Assembly: GCF_947493765.1 (NCBI RefSeq)
Contig: NZ_CANLSZ010000002.1
Span: 372,001-436,000 of the forward strand
Length of the DNA: 64,000 nucleotides
Source: an uncultured Arthrobacter sp.
Lineage (GTDB): Bacteria > Actinomycetota > Actinomycetes > Actinomycetales > Micrococcaceae
Reading direction: 5' to 3'
Shown here: in pieces, positions 58,337 through 64,000 of the stretch
How the letters are laid out: each line of letters starts with the position of its first letter
Numbering within the stretch: position 1 is the first letter of the stretch
Made by a program: the position numbers and the translations under genes
The notes under the pieces: model-generated
Seen by the model: only the letters and a program-made list of their open reading frames with translations
What the model was told of the DNA's origin: nothing
Databases searched by the model: none

Positions 58337-59344
58337 ATGAGCCAGGTGATCGCCGCCCGAACCGCCTCTCGGACGGTCGTCAGCTCTCAGTGGTGGCATG
58401 TGTCCCTGTCCGCGGGCGACTTCGATGCAGCGGACGGCATCATTGAAGAGCTGATTACCCCGCTGGTGGCGCAGGCACAGAAGTACGGAGCGAAACGCTG
58501 GTACTTCACCCGCTCCAGGGCCATGACATCGGGCGCCGGCAGCGACGTCGTCCTCAGCGTCCAGGCACACCCGCGGGTGCTGGCACGACTTCGGAGCTTC
58601 CAGCAGGAACATCGGGCGGGTCCTGGTCCTGCCCGCGCTCTCCTCAATGCCCGCCAGTACTTCACGCCGCCGGCCGGCGACACCTACTACGCGGGAGGTC
58701 AGCACATGGCCGATCCCCAACTGGAGGCGAATCTGGTGAGGTATGGCGGCGTCGAGGGTCTGGGCCTTGCCGAGGAGGTCTTCGAGTTCGGCTCGGAGCT
58801 CGCCATCTGGGCCGCACAGAGATTCCCCCGTCCGCAGAGCCGGTCCGCCTTCGCCGCGATACTCCTGTTCGATGCCGCCCGGAGTATGACGTCCGGACCA
58901 CATGCAGAGCGCTGGGTCGACCGTCGTATTCCCTGGGAGCACTACTGGGACAGCCATCTGAGGACGTGCACCGCCGATACAGGGGTGCACGCTGCGGATG
59001 TCCGCACGGCGATGACCGCACATGTGTCCACGAAAGCCGCGGGCTTCCATTCCCTCATGGACGCAGAGGCGTCCGAGCTCATGGTGCAGAGGTGGCGGCG
59101 TCGCTGGTACCAGGCGCTCGACTCGTACCTGCACCGGGCCAACCGTGTGTGCGTGAGCCGCAGCGCGCTCCATCTGACCGTCTACCAGGCCCACATGATG
59201 CTCAACCGACTGGGCATCAGCGCCGCTGAGGAGGCGCCCCTCGGCCTCTACGCACGATCCTGGACGCCGCATGTGACGCTGAGTCGAGGTCCGGCTGTCG
59301 CCCGGCGTCGCTCCTCCGACACCGCCGAGCGAAGGGCCGAGTGA
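58337..59344 (+). CDS. Stand-alone LanB C-terminal / thiopeptide-type bacteriocin biosynthesis protein
   Basis: A 335-residue protein of the lantibiotic dehydratase C-terminal (TIGR03891-like) family. Visible landmarks are QWWHVSLSAGDFD at the N-terminus, RWYFTRSR, NLVRYGGVEGLGLAEEVFEFGSELA, and HLTVYQAHMMLNRLGISAAEE near the C-terminus. These retain Arg, Arg and His at positions matching residues needed for glutamate elimination in NisB. No glutamylating N-terminal LanB domain is encoded nearby. Related stand-alone proteins include peptide aminoacyl-tRNA ligases. The ATG at 58337 follows GAAGGA. Confidence 0.82.
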   Translation: MSQVIAARTASRTVVSSQWWHVSLSAGDFDAADGIIEELITPLVAQAQKYGAKRWYFTRSRAMTSGAGSDVVLSVQAHPRVLARLRSFQQEHRAGPGPARALLNARQYFTPPAGDTYYAGGQHMADPQLEANLVRYGGVEGLGLAEEVFEFGSELAIWAAQRFPRPQSRSAFAAILLFDAARSMTSGPHAERWVDRRIPWEHYWDSHLRTCTADTGVHAADVRTAMTAHVSTKAAGFHSLMDAEASELMVQRWRRRWYQALDSYLHRANRVCVSRSALHLTVYQAHMMLNRLGISAAEEAPLGLYARSWTPHVTLSRGPAVARRRSSDTAERRAE

Positions 59345-59535
59345 TGAACGACAGGAACACGGTTGTCCTCGCCCTCGGCGAGAAGGCACTCTCCGAAGCC
59401 CTGGGATGTTCGTCGGAGACGGTGGAGCTGTTACGGAACGACGGCGTCCTCGAGTTGCAGGGTGAGCTCTGGGAGATCGGCGCGGCGCAGGACTATCTAC
59501 GTGACGCCGCGTGGGCCGACCAGCTCTGGCACTGA
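59344..59535 (+). CDS. 63-residue partner protein of the LanB-like gene
   Basis: A 63-residue soluble acidic protein (NTVVLALGEKALSEALGCSSETVELLRNDGVLELQGELWEIGAAQDYLRDAAWADQLWH) of unknown family. Its ATG shares one base with the LanB-like stop and has AAGGG seven bases upstream, so it is translationally coupled. The Trp-rich C-terminus recalls the Trp-containing end of the 57-residue peptide. It may be a second substrate, a leader-binding helper, or unrelated. Its stop lies in the first of three 13-bp tandem repeats. Confidence 0.6.
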   Translation: MNDRNTVVLALGEKALSEALGCSSETVELLRNDGVLELQGELWEIGAAQDYLRDAAWADQLWH

Positions 59536-59563
59536 GATCCGGCACTGAGATCTGGCACGGAGA
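59525..59563. repeat. Three 13-bp tandem repeats across the end of the 63-residue gene
   Basis: TCTGGCACTGAGA, TCCGGCACTGAGA and TCTGGCACGGAGA follow directly one after another. The first contains the stop codon of the small gene. Slippage here would lengthen or shorten the 3' untranslated part without changing the protein. Confidence 0.65.
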
Positions 59564-59593
59564 CCCGCCCCCGGGCATCTCTCGTCGTTATGA

Positions 59594-60136
59594 TCACACC
59601 TGCGACGGCTGCCGGCGGGGCCACAGCGTGTAACCGATGGCCCAGACGAGGTCGATCAGGACAATGAGACCGAGGATCGGATAGAACCCGGCGAGGGCTG
59701 CGGTTCCGCCGGGATCGTCCACGAGGGCGATGAGCAGGTAGAGGAACCCTGCGGCGATCAGCGCCGCCGCCACCGTCCGCACCACGTCCTTCCAGCACTC
59801 CCTCGCGTAGGACACGCCATAGAGCCGCGTCGGCCGCGGGCCGTCGGCGAAATGGTGGGCGAAGCGGATGTCCGCCCAGCCGATCATCTTGCGCCCGTAG
59901 GCGATCGAGATGCCGAGATAGACGGCTGCAAGTCCGTGGGCGGTGCCTGCAGTGGCCCCGGAGCGAAGATCCAGGACCGTGGCGACCAGCAGGATGAGGT
60001 CGACGAGCGGCGTCAGCGCCAGCAGGACAAGTCCTGTGCGTCGTCTGCCGAGGACGTACCGGACGATCAGTCCGGCGACGATGAGAACCCAGAAACCGAT
60101 CTCGCAGGCGATGATGATCGCGAGGACCAGATTCAC
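59594..60136 (-). CDS. Multi-helix membrane protein of unknown function
   Basis: A 180-residue protein with five hydrophobic helices (LVLAIIIACEIGFWVLIVAGLIVRYVLG; GLVLLALTPLVDLILLVATVLDL; AAALIAAGFLYLLIALV; FYPILGLIVLIDLVWAIGYTLW) and a central loop with WADIRFAHHFADGPRP. It resembles unnamed membrane proteins of other actinobacteria, but I cannot name a family. It converges on the RiPP-like locus. It could be an accessory membrane factor or independent. Confidence 0.68.
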   Translation of the reverse strand: MNLVLAIIIACEIGFWVLIVAGLIVRYVLGRRRTGLVLLALTPLVDLILLVATVLDLRSGATAGTAHGLAAVYLGISIAYGRKMIGWADIRFAHHFADGPRPTRLYGVSYARECWKDVVRTVAAALIAAGFLYLLIALVDDPGGTAALAGFYPILGLIVLIDLVWAIGYTLWPRRQPSQV

Positions 60137-60253
60137 GGCGACTCCCTCCGGGGACCACGAGCAAGGGTCCGGCCTCCCTGTAGCACCAGCATGTGGGCGG
60201 GCCTCATGCGGATCACCCGGTGGAGGCCCCGACGCAGCGGCGCAATCGTTCTT

Positions 60254-61366
60254 CTAGACGAGTGCCGTCCAATCCTCCGACAGTTCCAGGTCGTGCGCGG
60301 TGGAGACGGAGTGATGCGTCACCTTGCCCGCCGCCACATTCAGACCACGCGCCAGGGCGGCGTCGGCCTCGAAGGCCCCGTGCACGCCCTTGTCCGCGAG
60401 CGCGACGGCGTAGCGGAGGGTGACATTCGTCAGCGCGTAGGTCGAGGTGTTGGGTACGGCGCCGGGCATGTTCCCCACGCAGTAGAACAGGGACTGGTGC
60501 ACGGTGAACGTGGGATCCTCGTGCGTGGTGACATGGGAGTCCTCGAAGCATCCGCCCTGGTCCACGGCGATATCCACGAGCACGCTGCCCGGCTTCATGC
60601 GGGACACCATGTCATTGGTCACGAGCTTCGGTGCGCGTGCACCGGGGATCAGGACCGAGCCGATCACGAGATCAGCCTCGAGCACCGACTTCTCGACCTC
60701 GAGGGAGTTCGAGGCCACGGTCTTCACACGCCCCGCGTAGAGGGCATCGAGCTCGCGCAGGCGTGCGACGTTGATGTCGAGGATGGTCACATCGGCGCCG
60801 GTGCCGACGGCCATCGCCGTCGCGTTGGTGCCGGCCACACCCGCTCCGAGGACCACGACCTTCGCCGGACGGACCCCGGCGACACCCCCGAGGAGCAGGC
60901 CGGGCCCACCTGCGGGAGCGGACATGACATTCGCGCCGACCTGCACCGAGAGACGACCGGCGACCTCCGACATGGGCGCCAGCAGCGGCAGGACCCGACC
61001 GTCCTGCACGGTCTCGTAGGCGATGGCCGTGACGCCCGCCTCGAGCAGCGCATGGGTCAGCTCCGGTTCGGCGGCAAGATGCAGATACGTGAAGAGGATC
61101 AGGCCCTCGCGGAACAGGTGGTACTCCGAGGCGAGGGGCTCCTTGACCTTCATGACCATGTCGGCGCGCTCCCAGACCTCCTCCGCCGTCTCCACGAGTT
61201 CCGCTCCCGCGGCCTCGTACTCGGCGTCGGAGATGGTGGATCCCACGCCCGCGCCGCGTTCCACCAGGACGGTGTGGCCATGTGCGTTGAACTCGTGCAC
61301 GCCGGATGCGGTGATCGCGACACGGAACTCGTTGTTCTTCACTTCTTTGGGGACGCCGATGATCAT
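60254..61366 (-). CDS. ald: Alanine dehydrogenase
   Basis: A 370-residue enzyme converting L-alanine and NAD+ to pyruvate, ammonia and NADH. The start MIIGVPKEVKNNEFRVAIT, the catalytic His in ALLEAGVTAIAYETVQ-adjacent segments, and the Rossmann motif GAGVAGTNATAMAVGTGADVTILD are diagnostic. The ATG at 61366 follows GGGAG and matches the family start; longer frames do not. It diverges from a PucR regulator that probably controls it. Confidence 0.95.
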   Translation of the reverse strand: MIIGVPKEVKNNEFRVAITASGVHEFNAHGHTVLVERGAGVGSTISDAEYEAAGAELVETAEEVWERADMVMKVKEPLASEYHLFREGLILFTYLHLAAEPELTHALLEAGVTAIAYETVQDGRVLPLLAPMSEVAGRLSVQVGANVMSAPAGGPGLLLGGVAGVRPAKVVVLGAGVAGTNATAMAVGTGADVTILDINVARLRELDALYAGRVKTVASNSLEVEKSVLEADLVIGSVLIPGARAPKLVTNDMVSRMKPGSVLVDIAVDQGGCFEDSHVTTHEDPTFTVHQSLFYCVGNMPGAVPNTSTYALTNVTLRYAVALADKGVHGAFEADAALARGLNVAAGKVTHHSVSTAHDLELSEDWTALV

Positions 61367-61570
61367 GAGGTTCTCCCTGGGTGTGATCGGGCGGACGGGA
61401 TGCCTCAAGGATAGGGAGTGCGGGGTCACGACGGCGCTGCCGATCCACCGGGTTCCCGGGGCTGTTCCCTCCGCCGATCGGCAGGCCAGGATGTAATCCG
61501 CGCCACAACGCGCTCCAGGCTGCCATGCGCTGCATCTCCACCGGACATCGGCGATGAACTACCTCGACAG

Positions 61571-62869
61571 ATGTCGAACCTAGACGCAACAGATGTGGTC
61601 CACGAAGTCCTTCCCATCTACGCTGAGGGGATGAGGGACCAGGCGGTCGAGGACGTGGTGGAGACTCTCGCGCAGGAGCTCGGGAGGGGCCTGTCCCTCG
61701 AGGATCCCGATGGTGTGCTGCTCGCCTACAGCAGCCATCAGTCCTCGGCGGACCGCGTACGGGTGAACTTCCTGCTCAGCAAGAAGGTGCCCGAGGACGT
61801 GGCCGAATGGCAGCTCCGGCACGGTATTGCACAGGCGGTCCGGCCCGTCGTCGTCCCCTCCAACGAGGCACTCGGTATGCGGGAGCGTGTCTGTGTGCCG
61901 CTGCTCGTCCGGGGTTTCAGGGTCGGCTACCTGTGGGTGCAGCAGCAGTCGGACGATGATCCCGCGGCGGGGATCCTCACGGAACTGCCGAGGATCAGGC
62001 GGACGACCGATCGTCTCGCCGAACTCCTCCTCGAGACGGACACGGCGGTGTCGGAGCGCAGAGTGCGGCGTGAGGAGGTCTTCCTCGGGGCGTGCCGTGG
62101 CCGCTCGTCCGCCGTCGACGACCTGCATGGCTGGCGTGAGTTCGACGACGGCCTGCCCTGGCGTGTGGCGGTGATCAGGGAACTGGCCCCGGCGACACCG
62201 CCCGACCGCCCTGATACCCAGGATCCGGGCGAGGCGGCTCTCCTGCAGCGCACACTCGCACTGCACGCGACGGTCGGTGTGCGCGATGTCCTGTTCAGCG
62301 CCGGTGCTCCGAGCTGTTCGGTACTGCTGTGCGCCGGCGACATCACCCGCGGGGTGCTGGCGCAGGTCCTCGAGCGCTACCGCTCGGAGGTGGGGAAGCG
62401 TGCCGGACGTCCTCCGGAACGACTGGTTCTCGGCCTGAGCGAACCCGTCCCTGCTGCACGTGGTCTGTCCGGCGGCTTCGAGCAGGCACTGCACGCCGTC
62501 CAGGCGGCCGCGGTGGACGCGGGCCTGGGCAGTGTCGTCTCCTATGCGGGGATCGGCGTCTACCAGTTCCTCGGTGCGCTGACGGGTCCGCCACCGATGC
62601 CGGCCAGTGGTCGCTTCACCGAGTTGTGCCGTGTCGATCGGCTCGACGAGCTCGTGCCGGTCCTCGAGCTGCTCTACGACAAGAACGGCTCGGTGCAGGA
62701 TGTCGCGGAGCAGCTGCATCTGCACCGCAGCACCGTGTACAACCGGCTGGCGCGGATCCGGGCGATCATCGGCGTCGATCCACTCGGCGGTGCCACCCGG
62801 CTCGAACTGCACCTGGCGCTCAAGGCCCGGCGATGGCGATCGCGGCCCCACGTGGACCATCCCGGGTAG
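61571..62869 (+). CDS. PucR family transcriptional regulator
   Basis: A 432-residue regulator. An N-terminal sensor region (about residues 30-170) is followed by a central PucR/GGDEF-like portion and a C-terminal Fis-like HTH (LELLYDKNGSVQDVAEQLHLHRSTVYNRLARIRAIIGVDPL). PucR proteins control purine, amino-acid or nitrogen metabolism; divergence from ald makes alanine catabolism a likely target. The start is uncertain: ATG 61571 is used here, GTG 61592 or ATG 61631 remain possible. Its end overlaps the HNH gene by 50 bases. Confidence 0.87.
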   Translation: MSNLDATDVVHEVLPIYAEGMRDQAVEDVVETLAQELGRGLSLEDPDGVLLAYSSHQSSADRVRVNFLLSKKVPEDVAEWQLRHGIAQAVRPVVVPSNEALGMRERVCVPLLVRGFRVGYLWVQQQSDDDPAAGILTELPRIRRTTDRLAELLLETDTAVSERRVRREEVFLGACRGRSSAVDDLHGWREFDDGLPWRVAVIRELAPATPPDRPDTQDPGEAALLQRTLALHATVGVRDVLFSAGAPSCSVLLCAGDITRGVLAQVLERYRSEVGKRAGRPPERLVLGLSEPVPAARGLSGGFEQALHAVQAAAVDAGLGSVVSYAGIGVYQFLGALTGPPPMPASGRFTELCRVDRLDELVPVLELLYDKNGSVQDVAEQLHLHRSTVYNRLARIRAIIGVDPLGGATRLELHLALKARRWRSRPHVDHPG

Positions 62870-64000
62870 CGGTGGTGTGGTCCGGCCCGGTCTTGTCTTC
62901 CGGCGTCTTGTCTTCCGGTGTCTCGTCTTCCAATGGCCCGTCCGGTTCCCGCCCAACCGGTCCCGTCGCACCCGCGCCTTCCAGTGCGGGGCCCCGTCCC
63001 GGGCCCTGCCCTGAGTCCCGCCCCGCGCGCACACGGCCACCGATGAACACCTGACTACTGCGGGCGTCAGCGCGTCCGACAGCACCTGCCGGCGAACCGG
63101 GTGGAGCGACAGCACATGGCACAGCACCACCGATGTCACAGCGTGCGAGTTGCTCGTGGACGGCCTCTTCCACCTGCCAGTAGAGGTTGCGTCTGGGGGT
63201 CCGGCCAGGGTCGAGGTACGTCGGTGGCCTGAACCACGGGACACCCCGGAGCGATTCGACCGACCACTGTCCGTCATGGATCAGGTGGTGATGCCGTGAG
63301 CAGAGCAGTACGCCGTCGTCGATGCTGGTGACCCCGCCTGCCGCCCAGGGAACGATATGGTGGGCTTCGCACCAGGTAGCAGGCATGGTGCAGTCGGGGA
63401 AGGCGCAGCCCCTGTCACGTGCGACGAGCGCCCGCCGCAGGTGAGGTGGAAAGAGGCGCTGGGCTCGCCCGACATCGAGGATCCGGCCCTGGCCGCCGAG
63501 CACGAGGGGCAGGATGTCGGCGTCGCAGGCGATCCGCCGGATGCTTCGGGCGCTCACTTGCTGCGCGAAGACGGAGTGGCCGTCATGGCCCAGCTCGCTG
63601 AGGAGGTCGCGATAGTTGATGGTCACCATCACCTGGGGTCTGTGGCCTCCGGTCGTAGGAAGTCCGTCGCCGGCGAGCGCGATCCGGCAGGCCGAGACCA
63701 ACCCGTCGAGAAGTTCCTGAGCACGGGTGGGACGCTCGGGTGGGGGCGCGTTCCCGGCGCCCGTCGGTTCGTGCCCACGCCGGTCCGCAGATTCCCTCGA
63801 TCGCTCTTCGCACTCCGTCCGGGCAACGGCCGGAGTCGTGCCGCCGGCACGGGGGTTGGTCGCGGTATTCATGACGGTGACAAGGTGCTCGAACTGTTCG
63901 TCGGTGGCGCCGATCTCCATGAGGTGAAGGCCGTGTCGCTTCCCGCGGAGGAAGAGTCCCTGCCGGGCTCTCAGCGTCTTCTCCGTCGGTTCCCGGCCGT
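62820..64000 (-). CDS. DUF222 and HNH endonuclease-domain protein (truncated by window edge)
   Basis: About 393 residues are visible and the frame is still open at the window edge, so the N-terminus with most of DUF222 is missing. The HNH nuclease motif is CEAHHIVPWAAGGVTSIDDGVLLCSRHHHLIHDG. DUF222-HNH proteins are common, often multicopy, in actinobacterial genomes and are not diagnostic of introns or phages. The C-terminal tail contains short DETPEDKTPEDKT repeats (15-bp DNA units, about 62890-62935). The last 50 bases overlap pucR in the opposite sense. Confidence 0.85.
   Translation of the reverse strand, partial: GREPTEKTLRARQGLFLRGKRHGLHLMEIGATDEQFEHLVTVMNTATNPRAGGTTPAVARTECEERSRESADRRGHEPTGAGNAPPPERPTRAQELLDGLVSACRIALAGDGLPTTGGHRPQVMVTINYRDLLSELGHDGHSVFAQQVSARSIRRIACDADILPLVLGGQGRILDVGRAQRLFPPHLRRALVARDRGCAFPDCTMPATWCEAHHIVPWAAGGVTSIDDGVLLCSRHHHLIHDGQWSVESLRGVPWFRPPTYLDPGRTPRRNLYWQVEEAVHEQLARCDIGGAVPCAVAPPGSPAGAVGRADARSSQVFIGGRVRAGRDSGQGPGRGPALEGAGATGPVGREPDGPLEDETPEDKTPEDKTGPDHTTATRDGPRGAAIAIAGP
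62887..62932. repeat. 15-bp tandem repeat in the HNH gene tail
   Basis: GTCTTGTCTTCCGGC-type units repeat about three times and encode Thr-Pro-Glu-Asp-Lys on the minus strand. The repeat is in frame, so copy-number changes would only alter the tail length. Confidence 0.6.

Noticed and set aside
62820-64000. Group I/II intron or homing endonuclease
   Set aside because: DUF222-HNH proteins are ordinary chromosomal genes in actinobacteria, and no intron structure surrounds this one.
1-64000. tRNA or rRNA genes
   Set aside because: No intergenic gap shows a cloverleaf with a TTCGA T-loop and CCA-like end, or rRNA sequence.

Overview
The window is high-GC, densely packed bacterial DNA with GTG and TTG starts, ATGA/GTGA gene overlaps and actinobacterial gene families: a Cys-less S18 in an rpsF-ssb-rpsR-rplI-dnaB operon, CsoR, ANTAR regulators, DUF222-HNH, DUF305/DUF3105, DUF4031 and PucR-ald. 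Protein style and gene order suggest a chromosomal segment of an Arthrobacter-like member of the Micrococcaceae. I see no tRNA, rRNA, CRISPR array, insertion sequence or prophage.

Layout. 1-4.3 kb: tail of an M18 aminopeptidase, then the ribosomal/replication operon ending in dnaB, with a cluster of DnaA-box-like sequences before dnaB. 4.3-8 kb: a MarR regulator and two leftward envelope/stress units (PRC-barrel/DUF2382; DUF3618, holin-like and helical proteins) that share a palindromic upstream element. 8-21.5 kb: lipoprotein, BNR-repeat protein with a MoaD-like partner, DUF4031-HD fusion, phosphoesterase, GAF-ANTAR protein, MATE transporter, AAA ATPase, CGNR regulator, EamA exporter and a TasA-like secreted protein. 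21.7-26.9 kb: a large Asp23/Gls24 envelope-stress locus of two leftward units and a rightward unit made of an ECF sigma factor, an Asp23 protein carrying an anti-sigma-like zinc motif and a further small protein, closed by a GAF-ANTAR gene. 27-31.4 kb: copper homeostasis (copA, copZ, csoR with an evident operator), then DUF305 and DUF3105 genes.

31.4-36.8 kb: PLP enzyme, prfC and three clustered ANTAR-type regulators. 36.8-43.8 kb: desaturase, AI-2E transporter, MFS exporter with divergent TetR, mscL and a photolyase-like flavoprotein without the usual iron-sulfur cysteines. 44-50.9 kb: FHA protein, 2H phosphoesterase, EEP phosphatase, purB, a WXG-like protein with an alpha/beta hydrolase, and a HisC-type aminotransferase. 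51-55.1 kb: 2-oxoacid dehydrogenase E1alpha-E1beta-E2 operon. 55.2-56.7 kb: an aminotransferase whose 3' end has been tandemly duplicated. 56.7-59.5 kb: a compact, possibly undescribed RiPP-like locus: TrmB/LuxR-type regulator, 57-residue secreted-type peptide, stand-alone LanB C-terminal (glutamate-elimination-like) protein and a Trp-ended 63-residue protein. 59.6-64 kb: membrane protein, alanine dehydrogenase with divergent PucR regulator, and a DUF222-HNH protein running off the edge.

Themes: envelope stress (DUF2382, DUF3618, Asp23, ECF sigma) joined by a shared palindrome, an unusual density of ANTAR proteins (five in 23 kb), and the small peptide-modification locus, which is the best candidate for new biology.
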